Assembly: GCA_035700025.1 (NCBI GenBank)
Contig: DASSOY010000076.1
Coordinates: forward strand, 1 to 40,355
Source of the DNA: Bacillales bacterium
Lineage (GTDB): Bacteria; Bacillota; Bacilli; Bacillales; DASSOY01
Direction: 5' to 3'
Length of the DNA stretch: 40,355 nucleotides
Shown: in pieces, positions 15,789 through 23,675 of the stretch
How the letters are laid out: each line of letters begins with the position of its first letter
Numbering within the stretch: the first letter of the stretch is position 1
Notes under the pieces: generated by a model
What the model was told of the DNA's origin: nothing
Database searches by the model: none
Seen by the model: the letters and a program-made list of their open reading frames with translations, nothing else
Position numbers and translations under genes: made by a program

Positions 15789-17000
15789 TTGACCGATTGG
15801 CAAACATTGGATCGCAACTATTTAATGCCGACGTACAGCCATTTGAAGCTGCCGATTGCGATCGAACGCGGCGAAGGCAATTATTTGTACGATACGAACG
15901 GCAACCGTTATCTCGATTTGTTTGGAGGACTGGCTGTCAATATCATCGGCCATTCGCATCCGGATGTCGTACGTACGTTGAAGGAGCAAGGAGAGAAGTT
16001 TCTTCATATTTCCAATATATACTTGAACCCGCCCGCCATTCGGCTCGCCGAGAAACTCGTCAACCATACGATCGCTGGAAAAGTGTTTTTCACGAATTCC
16101 GGAGCCGAAGCTACGGAAGCGGCGATTAAATTGATTCATAAATGGCGCATGAAGCATGACAAGGGAAGGGACGGAATTGTCGTGCTTGAGAAAAGTTTTC
16201 ACGGAAGGACGCTCGGCGCGTTAAAATTGACGCGGCAGCCCGGCGTGCAGCAAGATTTTCCACAGCCGGCCTTCGACGTGTTGGAAGTGGAGAAAGAACG
16301 TCCCGATTGTTTGGAAAGGTTGTTTCGCGAGAAACAGCCGCTGGCGATTTTGCTTGAACCGGTACTCGGATCCGGAGGCGTATACCCGCTCTCGGAAACG
16401 TATTTGCAAGATGTGGAGCGGCTTTGCCGCCAATACGACGTACTGTTCGGCCTCGATGAAATTCAAACAGGCGTTGGCCGGACCGGCCAGCTGTTTGCCT
16501 ACCAGCATGCCGGGGTAACCCCGGATTTCATCTTGTTTGCGAAGGGGATCGGCGGCGGTTTGCCGCTTGGCGGACTCGTTGCCGGCAAAGGTTTGGACGA
16601 GGTTTTCGGACCAGGCGACCACGGCACGACGTTCGCACCGTCGCCGCTCAGCGCGGCACTTGGTGAAACTGTGCTCGACTTGTTGCTGGATGAAGGGTTG
16701 CTTGCGAAAGGACGGGAGCGTGCGGCTGTATTGCATGAACGGATGCATGACTTAAGGCAAGCGATGCCGAATGCAATCGCAGCCATTCGCGGAAAAGGCA
16801 TGATGCTCGGGATTGTGTTCGCAAAAGACGCTTCGTTCGTGAAGGAATTGCGAAACCGCATGGTTGACAAAGGGTATTTGATCGACGTGACCCAGCAAAC
16901 GATCATAAGACTGCTTCCGCCGCTTACGCTGACGGTAGAAGAAATCGAATCGTTTGTCGCTGCGTTTCGGACGACGATTGAGGAGTTGATGCAATCATGA
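15789..17000 (+). CDS. Class III aminotransferase, probable N-acetyl-LL-diaminopimelate aminotransferase (ArgD-like)
   Basis: A 403-residue PLP enzyme of class III (acetylornithine, GABA and ornithine aminotransferase group). Visible features are [15 protein letters not shown] (PLP phosphate loop), [40 protein letters not shown] with the PLP-pyridine Asp, and the Schiff-base Lys in [13 protein letters not shown]. The TTG start at 15789 follows AGGAG by about ten bases. It lies between dapH and dapL and overlaps dapL by ATGA. I infer that it makes N-acetyl-LL-diaminopimelate from the keto precursor, a step done in B. subtilis by the class I enzyme PatA. Acetylornithine aminotransferase activity is the alternative. 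Confidence 0.88.
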   Translation: MTDWQTLDRNYLMPTYSHLKLPIAIERGEGNYLYDTNGNRYLDLFGGLAVNIIGHSHPDVVRTLKEQGEKFLHISNIYLNPPAIRLAEKLVNHTIAGKVFFTNSGAEATEAAIKLIHKWRMKHDKGRDGIVVLEKSFHGRTLGALKLTRQPGVQQDFPQPAFDVLEVEKERPDCLERLFREKQPLAILLEPVLGSGGVYPLSETYLQDVERLCRQYDVLFGLDEIQTGVGRTGQLFAYQHAGVTPDFILFAKGIGGGLPLGGLVAGKGLDEVFGPGDHGTTFAPSPLSAALGETVLDLLLDEGLLAKGRERAAVLHERMHDLRQAMPNAIAAIRGKGMMLGIVFAKDASFVKELRNRMVDKGYLIDVTQQTIIRLLPPLTLTVEEIESFVAAFRTTIEELMQS

Positions 17001-18121
17001 GTATGGATTTTGTCCAGATCCGCAGACAACTGCATCAAATCCCCGAACTTGGCTTTGCGGAACATAAGACGCAAGCGTTTTTGCTTGATTATTTAAGGAC
17101 GCTTCCTCCGAACCATTTGCAGGTCGAAACGTGGAAAACGGGAATTTTTGCGAGAATTTCCGGGAAAAAGGGAACTAGAACGATCGCGTGGCGAACCGAT
17201 ATCGACGGGCTGCCGATCACTGAAGAAACGGGCCTTTCGTTCGCGTCCCGGCATGACGGAAAGATGCATGCGTGCGGACACGATTTTCATATGAGCATCG
17301 CGCTCGGCGTGCTTACTCATTTTGCTCATCATCCGCCGGACAACGATTTGCTGTTTCTTTTCCAACCGGCCGAAGAAGGTCCGGGCGGGGCGAAGCCGAT
17401 GATGCAAAGCGAGACATTCCAGAAATGGAAACCTGATGAGATTTACGCCTTGCACATCGCGCCGGAGTATCCGGTCGGAACGGTGGCTGTCAAAGAAGGG
17501 TTGTTGTTCGCGAACACTTCCGAGTTGTACGTCGATTTAAAAGGAAGGGGAGGGCATGCCGCTTATCCGCACAACGCCAACGACATGGTGGTTGCCGCAA
17601 GCCATCTCGTTACGCAACTGCAAACAATTGTGTCCCGTAACGTTGATCCGCTTGACTCCGCGGTCGTTACCATCGGCAAAATCGAAGGCGGCACGCGCCA
17701 AAACGTCATTGCCGAAAACGCGCGGATCGAAGGGACGATTCGCACGCTGTCGCACGAAACGATGGCGGCGGTCAAAGAACGAATCGAAGCGCTCATTCAA
17801 GGCATTGAGCGCGGATTTGCCTGCCGGGCGGAGATCGATTACGGCTCGAATTATTACCAGGTGACGAACGACGGTGCGTTGACCCGGCAATTTTTAGCTT
17901 ATTGCGATTCCGTTTCTTTCATTTCCCCGGAAATTTGCGGAGAAGCGATGACTGGGGAAGACTTCGGCTATTTTTTGAAAGCGATCCCGGGCATGATGTT
18001 TTGGCTCGGTGTTGATTCCGCATACGGATTGCATTCCGCGCAATTGAATCCTGATGAGAAGGCGATTCCGTTGGCCATCGATTTGATCAGCGGTTTCTTG
18101 GCAGACCGTGATGCGAAATAA
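16997..18121 (+). CDS. dapL: N-acetyldiaminopimelate deacetylase (DapL, M20 family)
   Basis: A 374-residue M20D metallo-hydrolase that removes acetate from N-acetyl-LL-diaminopimelate, giving LL-diaminopimelate. Metal and catalytic motifs are [22 protein letters not shown] (about 89-100), [11 protein letters not shown] with the catalytic Glu, [11 protein letters not shown] and the final [11 protein letters not shown]. The dimerisation domain carries [20 protein letters not shown]. The start ATG overlaps the aminotransferase stop by four bases (ATGA). Length and synteny match B. subtilis YkuR. Confidence 0.95.
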   Translation: MSMDFVQIRRQLHQIPELGFAEHKTQAFLLDYLRTLPPNHLQVETWKTGIFARISGKKGTRTIAWRTDIDGLPITEETGLSFASRHDGKMHACGHDFHMSIALGVLTHFAHHPPDNDLLFLFQPAEEGPGGAKPMMQSETFQKWKPDEIYALHIAPEYPVGTVAVKEGLLFANTSELYVDLKGRGGHAAYPHNANDMVVAASHLVTQLQTIVSRNVDPLDSAVVTIGKIEGGTRQNVIAENARIEGTIRTLSHETMAAVKERIEALIQGIERGFACRAEIDYGSNYYQVTNDGALTRQFLAYCDSVSFISPEICGEAMTGEDFGYFLKAIPGMMFWLGVDSAYGLHSAQLNPDEKAIPLAIDLISGFLADRDAK

Positions 18122-18208
18122 TGACGGGGACGTCTTTCCAACCCGAATAAGGTAACGGCTGGCTGGACAAGTTAACGATGAAAACCAATTGCAGAAAGGT
18201 GATGGGAA

Positions 18209-18451
18209 ATGGCCACCATTGGCGTGGAAGAATCGTTGACGGACGTTCGCGAGGCGTTGGCGGACAGAGGCTATGAAATCGTTGAGTTAAAGACGGAAAA
18301 CGATGCGAAAGGCTGCGATTGTTGCGTCGTTACCGGGCAAGACGTAAATGTCATGGGCATTCAAAACGTCGTAACCGAAGGATCGGTGATCGACGCTCGC
18401 GGAATGAATGCCGAAGAAATATGCCGGCGCATCGACAACCGGTTGAAATAA
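18209..18451 (+). CDS. ykuS: YkuS, UPF0180 family protein
   Basis: An 80-residue conserved Bacillaceae protein of unknown function. It has [20 protein letters not shown], a CDCC cysteine cluster in the middle and [15 protein letters not shown]. The cysteines suggest redox or metal sensitivity, but this is only inference. AAAGGTGATGG precedes the ATG. It keeps its position after dapL, as in B. subtilis, and is followed by a terminator. Confidence 0.88.
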   Translation: MATIGVEESLTDVREALADRGYEIVELKTENDAKGCDCCVVTGQDVNVMGIQNVVTEGSVIDARGMNAEEICRRIDNRLK

Positions 18452-18456
18452 CGAGG

Positions 18457-18485
18457 AGGGACAGCATAGCGGCTGTTCCTTTTTT
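18457..18485 (+). terminator. Rho-independent terminator after ykuS
   Basis: AGGGACAGC pairs with GCTGTTCCT with one G-U pair, followed by TTTTTT. It ends the dap-ykuS transcript. Confidence 0.8.
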
Positions 18486-18576
18486 GCTTGCCTCGTGTTA
18501 TCATCCTCGAATAAGGGTATACATAGAAAACGAATGTTTTCGTTAAGGAGGTGGAACCCCCGCGCGGGGAACAGCG

Positions 18577-19857
18577 TTGACTTCCATTCATCTCGTTGTA
18601 TTTTTCATATTGCTCGTTTTGACGGCGTTTTTCGTCATCTCCGAGTTTTCCATCGTCAGGGTTCGCCGCGCCCGCGTCGAATATTTGAGTTCGACGAATC
18701 AAAAGCGGGCGTCCGCCTTGAAACAGGTCGTCGAAGATTTGAATACGTATTTGTCCGCCTGCCAGCTCGGTATCACGTTGACGGCATTGGCGATGGGGTG
18801 GATTGGCGAACCGGCCATTGGCGAATTGTTTCATTCCGCGTTCGGTGTGTTCGAACTTCCGGCGATGTTGGAACGTTCGCTTGCTTCGATCGTTGCTTTT
18901 CTTATTATTACTTACATAAATGTCGTCTTTGGAGAACTCGCTCCGAAGACGCTTGCCATTCAAAAAACGGAAACGCTCGCGTTATTAGTGGCGAGGCCGC
19001 TGCTCTTTTTTCATAAATTGTCGTTTCCGTTCATTTGGCTGTTAAACTCGAGTTCGAACATTGTATCTCGCGTTTTCGGCGTCGACCCGGATGCGAAAGA
19101 CGAAATTGCCCACTCCGAAGAAGAACTGCGCTATATTTTGTCAGAAAGCTATCGTGAGGGTGAAATCAATCAGTCAGAATACCGGTTCGTGAACAAAATT
19201 TTCGAATTTGACGACCGTATGGCGAGGGAAATTATGATTCCGCGCACGGAGATGACGGTTGTCTATAAAAACGAGCCTTTCAATCAAAATCTCGAAGTCA
19301 TGCGCAACCATAAATTTACGCGCTATCCTGTCGCCGAAAAAGACAAAGACAGCATTGTGGGCTTGATCAACATGAAGGAACTGGTGACGGAAAACTTGGA
19401 CGAAGAGATCGATCTTACCCGGTTTCTCCGGCCGACGATCACTGTACTTGAGACGATGAAAATCAAGCAGCTGCTGTTTAAAATGCAGAAAGAACGCATA
19501 CACATGGCAATCTTGGTCGATGAATACGGCGGGACGGCGGGACTTGTTACGGTCGAAGACATACTTGAGGAAATTGTCGGCGAAATCCGTGATGAATTCG
19601 ACGATGACGAAAAACCGATGATCCAGCAAAAAGGGGAGGACCGGACAATTATTGACGGTAAGGTGCTGATTACGGAAATCAATGCGCTTTTCGGTTTGGA
19701 AATCGATCATTCCGAAATTGATACGATCGGCGGATGGATGTTGTCGCAAACGACGCGGATCGAACCTGGAACAATCGTTACATACGATTCTTACAAGTTT
19801 CAGATTACGGACGTTGAGGGCTATCAAGTGAAGCAAATCGAAGTATCGCCGAAATAA
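18577..19857 (+). CDS. CNNM/CorC (DUF21-CBS) family transporter, MpfA-like
   Basis: A 426-residue protein. The N-terminal DUF21 membrane domain (1-180) has [18 protein letters not shown] and [19 protein letters not shown] pair (about 205-335) with [10 protein letters not shown] and [17 protein letters not shown] follows, then the CorC/HlyC transporter-associated domain (about 350-420). In B. subtilis the relative MpfA (YhdP) exports Mg2+, so Mg2+ or Co2+ export is the best guess. The only start between the upstream in-frame stop and the first helix is TTG at 18577. It is 25 bases from the nearest Shine-Dalgarno sequence, with a 12-base palindrome between. Inserted between ykuS and ykuT relative to B. 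subtilis. Confidence 0.88.
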   Translation: MTSIHLVVFFILLVLTAFFVISEFSIVRVRRARVEYLSSTNQKRASALKQVVEDLNTYLSACQLGITLTALAMGWIGEPAIGELFHSAFGVFELPAMLERSLASIVAFLIITYINVVFGELAPKTLAIQKTETLALLVARPLLFFHKLSFPFIWLLNSSSNIVSRVFGVDPDAKDEIAHSEEELRYILSESYREGEINQSEYRFVNKIFEFDDRMAREIMIPRTEMTVVYKNEPFNQNLEVMRNHKFTRYPVAEKDKDSIVGLINMKELVTENLDEEIDLTRFLRPTITVLETMKIKQLLFKMQKERIHMAILVDEYGGTAGLVTVEDILEEIVGEIRDEFDDDEKPMIQQKGEDRTIIDGKVLITEINALFGLEIDHSEIDTIGGWMLSQTTRIEPGTIVTYDSYKFQITDVEGYQVKQIEVSPK

Positions 19858-19885
19858 AAACCGGACCTTAAGCGGTCCGGTTTTT
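19856..19885. terminator. Bidirectional terminator between corC-like gene and ykuT
   Basis: A perfect 12-base inverted repeat (AAAAACCGGACC and its complement) around TTAAGC, with A- and T-tracts on both sides. It serves the two convergent genes. Confidence 0.9.
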
Positions 19886-19890
19886 GAGCA

Positions 19891-20727
19891 TTATGCTTCT
19901 TTTTTCACATGTACTTGGTGAGGATACGGAATTTCAATACCGTTTTCGTCAAAGGCTTCTTTGATCGCTTTCAATAATTTGCGTTGAACCGCGTATTGTT
20001 CACCGTTCTTCGTTTGGGCAATCACGCGGATGACGACGTCCGAGGAGCCGAGTGTTTGAACGCCGAGTACGTTCGGTCCCTCAACGATCGTTTCGTCTTC
20101 GGCGGTGATTTGCTCGCAAACAGTTTGCAACACTTCGATCGCCCGATCAATGTTGTCGTCATAGGAGATGCCGATGTCGACCATCGCCCGCATGTTGCCG
20201 CGGGAAAGGTTGCTCACCGTCGTAATCGAGCGGTTTGGGATGAAGTGAAGTGTCCCGTCGAATCCGCGAAGTTGGGTCGTGCGGATGCCGACAGCTTCAA
20301 CAACGCCGGTAAAACCGGAAGCCGTAACGACATCACCGACATCGAGCCATTTTTCCGCCAGGAGGAAGAAGCCAGTCACTACGTCGCTGACAAGTCCTTG
20401 AGCCCCAAAACCTACGGCCAAACCGACGATGCCTGCTCCGGCAATCAGTCCGCCGATCGGTAAGCCGAAAATCCCGAAAACGGCGACGATGACAAGAAAA
20501 ACGAGAACATAAACGAACACGGCCAGCAACAATCTTTCCAGCGTGATCGCTCGTCCTTCTGAAATTTTCTCTTTCTTCGTCATTTGTAAGAACGTTCTTG
20601 AGATCAGTTTCTTTCCGATCGCTTTCGCGATCCAATAGCCGATCCAAATCGCTATCAATTGCAATCCAATGATCACGGTTGTCTTGATGATGTCTGCCCA
20701 ATCCAAATGGTTCAACCAATCTTGCAT
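19891..20727 (-). CDS. ykuT: Small-conductance mechanosensitive channel, MscS family (YkuT)
   Basis: A 278-residue MscS channel of the inner membrane that releases solutes on osmotic downshock. Three transmembrane helices are followed by the pore-lining helix GLAVGFGAQGLVSDVVTGFF. The beta domain has WLDVGDVVTASGFTGVVEAVGIRTTQLRG cut here to its known pattern: GDVV, GVVEAVGIRTT and IPNRSI. The C-terminal alpha/beta cage ends at PYPHQVHVKKEA. Length matches B. subtilis YkuT. The ATG at 20727 follows AAGGGG by about ten bases. Position between ykuS and ykuU is conserved, though on the opposite strand to its neighbours. Confidence 0.93.
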   Translation of the reverse strand: MQDWLNHLDWADIIKTTVIIGLQLIAIWIGYWIAKAIGKKLISRTFLQMTKKEKISEGRAITLERLLLAVFVYVLVFLVIVAVFGIFGLPIGGLIAGAGIVGLAVGFGAQGLVSDVVTGFFLLAEKWLDVGDVVTASGFTGVVEAVGIRTTQLRGFDGTLHFIPNRSITTVSNLSRGNMRAMVDIGISYDDNIDRAIEVLQTVCEQITAEDETIVEGPNVLGVQTLGSSDVVIRVIAQTKNGEQYAVQRKLLKAIKEAFDENGIEIPYPHQVHVKKEA

Positions 20728-20818
20728 GCGTATAATTCCCCTTTCCAGATCTGTAAGTTATTATACCCGATGCGAACGCTGTCGAAAACTGCGATGCTCG
20801 AAAAGGAGGAACGAGCAT

Positions 20819-20944
20819 ATGATTGGTTTATTTATGTCGCTTTCGGGTAAGATTAAAAAAGAAAAAGGTTCTTTGTTTAATTTAGATTTATTATCATTTG
20901 ATATTGACTCAAATGTAATCTTGTATTATAATGGCTACCGGTAA
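20819..20944 (+). CDS. Possible 41-residue AT-rich small ORF
   Basis: An ATG at 20819 is preceded by a strong AAAAGGAGG at nine-base spacing. The frame runs 41 codons to a TAA at 20942. The product is unremarkable (starts M-I-G-L-F-M-S, then a KIKKEKG basic patch, then a Leu/Asp/Tyr-rich tail). Base composition is far more AT-rich than the surrounding genes, and the ORF covers the -35 and -10 of the ykuU promoter. It could be a genuine small gene, a decayed remnant, or chance. I do not recognise it. Confidence 0.3.
   Translation: MIGLFMSLSGKIKKEKGSLFNLDLLSFDIDSNVILYYNGYR
20904..20932 (+). promoter_or_regulatory. Sigma-A promoter of the peroxiredoxin gene
   Basis: TTGACT at 20904-20909 and TATAAT at 20927-20932 are separated by the ideal 17 bases, about 60 bases before the ykuU start codon. 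Confidence 0.8.
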
Positions 20945-20991
20945 CGAAAGGATCCCGTTTCAGGGGAAATACATATATGGAGGGATTTCAA

Positions 20992-21540
20992 ATGCCAGAA
21001 CGCATGGTTGGAAAACAAGCTCCGCGTTTTGAAATGGATGCGGTGCTGCCGAATAAGGAATTTGGAAAAGTCAGCTTGGAAGAGAACATGAAAAACGACA
21101 AATGGACCGTGCTTTTTTTCTACCCGATGGACTTCACATTTGTTTGCCCGACAGAAATTACGGCACTCAGTGACCGATACGAAGAATTTGAAGATCTTGA
21201 CGCCGAAGTGATCGGCGTTTCGACCGACACGGTTCACACTCACTTGGCTTGGATCAACACTTCGAGAGATGACAACGGTTTGGGACAGCTGAATTATCCT
21301 CTCGCCGCCGATCACAACCAAAAGGTTTCAAGAGAATACGGCGTGCTCATCGAGGAAGAAGGTGTCGCTTTACGCGGATTGTACATTATTAATCCAGAAG
21401 GCGAACTTCAATATTCCGTCGTTAACCACAACAACATCGGCCGCGATGTCGATGAAACGTTGCGCGTTTTGCAGGCTCTGCAAACCGGCGGACTTTGCCC
21501 GGCGAACTGGAAACCGGGACAAGAAACGCTGTCCGTTTAA
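20992..21540 (+). CDS. ykuU: 2-Cys peroxiredoxin YkuU (AhpC/TSA family)
   Basis: A 182-residue typical 2-Cys peroxiredoxin that reduces hydrogen peroxide and organic peroxides in the cytoplasm. The peroxidatic Cys is in PMDFTFVCPTEI (about residue 51), and the resolving Cys is in GGLCPANWKPG near the C-terminus. The short tail lacks a long C-terminal helix. The ATG at 20992 lies nine bases after GGAGG. An ATG at 20977 overlaps that site. Nearly identical to B. subtilis YkuU in the stretches I remember. The thioredoxin-like ykuV that follows it in B. subtilis is absent here. Confidence 0.95.
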   Translation: MPERMVGKQAPRFEMDAVLPNKEFGKVSLEENMKNDKWTVLFFYPMDFTFVCPTEITALSDRYEEFEDLDAEVIGVSTDTVHTHLAWINTSRDDNGLGQLNYPLAADHNQKVSREYGVLIEEEGVALRGLYIINPEGELQYSVVNHNNIGRDVDETLRVLQALQTGGLCPANWKPGQETLSV

Positions 21541-21554
21541 TCCATCATTTTTCG

Positions 21555-21587
21555 AAAAAGGTCTAACCTCGTGTTAGGCCTTTTTTT
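21555..21587 (+). terminator. Rho-independent terminator after ykuU
   Basis: AAAAAGGTCTAAC pairs with GTTAGGCCTTTTT with one G-U pair and runs into seven T residues. Ends the monocistronic ykuU transcript. Confidence 0.9.
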
Positions 21588-21766
21588 GTTTTCACCGGTC
21601 GATTGGCACCAAAAGTGAAGAACGGTGCAAGTTTTTTGATAAGGGCTTACAACGTGATGATTTTGAAGAGAAAAAATTGTGGTAATTTATTTCGGTTTCC
21701 GATATATTAATAGTTACTGTGTCGTGATGGAACGATTTCTCAGTATAAAAAGGTGGTGGGAGTTTT

Positions 21767-23533
21767 TTGGAGACATTTAAGCGATTGAAACAGTATTATT
21801 TGCCTTACAAACGGTATTTTTTCGGATCGATGTTTTTTCTGATGATCGTAACCGCGATTACGGTTCTTTATCCGGTCGTCTTGCAATTGGCCATCGACAA
21901 AGGAATTAAGGCCGATCATTACGAGTGGATTCCGTATCTCGCAATTGGTTTCGTCGTCATCATGATGTTAAAAGGGTTTACGGCTTATTTGCAATCATAT
22001 TGGGTGAACTTGTTCAGCATCGGTGCCATCTATGAATTACGTCAAGGATTATATAAAAAATTGCAGTATTTGCCGTTTCGTTTTTACGACAACGCCCATA
22101 CCGGTGATTTAATGTCGCGTTTGACGGCGGACGTGATGGGCTTCGGCAACTTTCTCGCATTCGGATTTTCACAATTGTTTCGTTTTGTCTTAATGGTAGG
22201 TTTCAGTCTCGTTATCATGTTTTCTTACTCTTGGGAATTGGCATTGATCACGTTGCTCATGACGCCCTTTTTGGCGGTGACTGTTTACCAGTTTGACAAA
22301 AGGGTTCATCCAGCATTTCGCAAAGTGAGACGTTCGCTGGCGAGCTTGAACACCCGGGTGCAAGAGAACGTGAGCGGTGTGAACACTGTAAAAGCACTTT
22401 CGCAAGAAGATTTTGAGATCGAAAGGTTCGGCAGTCAAAACTACCGTTATAAAGAAAATTATTTGTTCACTTCGGGATTGTGGGCTAAATATTTTCCGTT
22501 TATGGAATTGATCGGTGATTTGACAGTCGTGTTGTTGCTCGGTTTCGGCGGCTGGCAAGTGGCGCACGGCACTTTGAGTCCAGGCGCGCTTGTCGCCTTC
22601 TTCAGCCTCGTTTGGTACATCATGGATCCGGTGATTGAACTTGGATTTATCATCAACGCATATTCTCAAGCGAAGGCATCGGGCGAACGATTGTTGGAAA
22701 TCTTGGATGAACCGGAAGACATTCAAACGTTGCCGCAGGCGATTAAGAAAGAACGTCTCGACGGGCGAGTCACGTTTGATCATGTCAGTTTGCAATACCC
22801 GAACGAAAATACGTACGCCTTGAAAGACGTTGATTTCGAAGCGAAACCGGGGCAAGTCATCGGATTGATGGGAGCGACCGGAGCAGGGAAGTCAACGATC
22901 ACGCAGTTGATTGCAAGATTTTACGAAGCGACCGAAGGGAAAGTTTTGATTGACGGGAAAGATATTCGAGACCATTCTTTAAAAACGTTAAGGGAAAATC
23001 TCGGATTCGTTTTGCAAGAGACATTCTTGTTCTCGACGAGCATCCGAGACAATATCGCTTACGGCGATCCGGGCGCGTCGATGGAAAGAATTATTGATGC
23101 GGCCAAAAGGGCACAAGCGCACGAATTCATCACCTCGTTTCCGAAAGGATACGATACAATGCTCGGCGAACGGGGCATGGGCCTTTCCGGGGGGCAGAAA
23201 CAGCGGATTGCAATCGCTCGCGCGTTGCTCGTCAATCCAAGTATTTTAATTTTGGATGATGCCACAAGTGCGGTCGACATGCAGACCGAATTTAAAATCC
23301 AGCGTGCTTTCCGGGAACTGATGCGCGGCAGAACGACATTCATTATCGCGCACCGAATTTCTTCCGTGCAGCATGCCGACGAAATTCTTGTCCTTGAAGA
23401 CGGCACAATCGCCGAACGAGGAACCCATGAACAATTGTTGCAAAACGAAGGGTTGTACAAACGAATTTACGATATTCAATATCGCGACCGGCAAGACGTC
23501 ATGCAGAATCAACGCGTCAACCAGCAGCGGTAA
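21767..23533 (+). CDS. yknU: ABC exporter half-transporter, YknU-like (degenerate ATP site subunit)
   Basis: A 588-residue half-transporter with a six-helix exporter domain (about 1-310) and a nucleotide-binding domain (about 335-570). The latter has Walker A GATGAGKST, Q-loop FVLQETF, signature GLSGGQKQR and Walker B ILILDDATSAVD. The residue after the Walker B Asp is Asp rather than the catalytic Glu, so its own ATP site is likely non-hydrolysing. The start is TTG at 21767 after GGTGGGAG. It pairs with the next gene as a heterodimeric exporter, as B. subtilis YknU/YknV. Symbol assigned by similarity and pairing. The substrate, possibly lipid or drug, is unknown. Confidence 0.85.
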   Translation: METFKRLKQYYLPYKRYFFGSMFFLMIVTAITVLYPVVLQLAIDKGIKADHYEWIPYLAIGFVVIMMLKGFTAYLQSYWVNLFSIGAIYELRQGLYKKLQYLPFRFYDNAHTGDLMSRLTADVMGFGNFLAFGFSQLFRFVLMVGFSLVIMFSYSWELALITLLMTPFLAVTVYQFDKRVHPAFRKVRRSLASLNTRVQENVSGVNTVKALSQEDFEIERFGSQNYRYKENYLFTSGLWAKYFPFMELIGDLTVVLLLGFGGWQVAHGTLSPGALVAFFSLVWYIMDPVIELGFIINAYSQAKASGERLLEILDEPEDIQTLPQAIKKERLDGRVTFDHVSLQYPNENTYALKDVDFEAKPGQVIGLMGATGAGKSTITQLIARFYEATEGKVLIDGKDIRDHSLKTLRENLGFVLQETFLFSTSIRDNIAYGDPGASMERIIDAAKRAQAHEFITSFPKGYDTMLGERGMGLSGGQKQRIAIARALLVNPSILILDDATSAVDMQTEFKIQRAFRELMRGRTTFIIAHRISSVQHADEILVLEDGTIAERGTHEQLLQNEGLYKRIYDIQYRDRQDVMQNQRVNQQR

Positions 23534-23540
23534 GGGGAGT

Positions 23541-23562
23541 GCCGGGTGGGTTTCAGCCCGGC
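23541..23562 (+). repeat. Stem-loop between the two ABC exporter genes
   Basis: GCCGGG pairs with CCCGGC around a 10-base loop, just after the stop of the first exporter gene. There is no U-tract, so it is a possible attenuator or RNA-stability element rather than a terminator. The 142-base gap contains no ORF with a ribosome binding site except that of the next gene. Confidence 0.4.
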
Positions 23563-23675
23563 GGACGGCGTCGGGACAGCCGGAGGCATCATTGCATTCC
23601 TGATCATTCGGTTGCCCCCTTCGCTGTGACGATCACCTTTCAAGAGTCGCGAATCATTAAGTAGGAGGCGGGTGT

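Noticed and set aside
15292..15807. Long minus-strand frames opposite dapH, yknU, rnjA, pdhA and other genes
   Set aside because: They mirror the codon bias of the true genes, lack ribosome binding sites and encode Arg/His- or Ser-rich low-complexity products.
21637..21654. Possible catabolite-responsive element before the YknU-like gene
   Set aside because: Several core positions, including the central CG, do not fit the consensus. Too weak to report.
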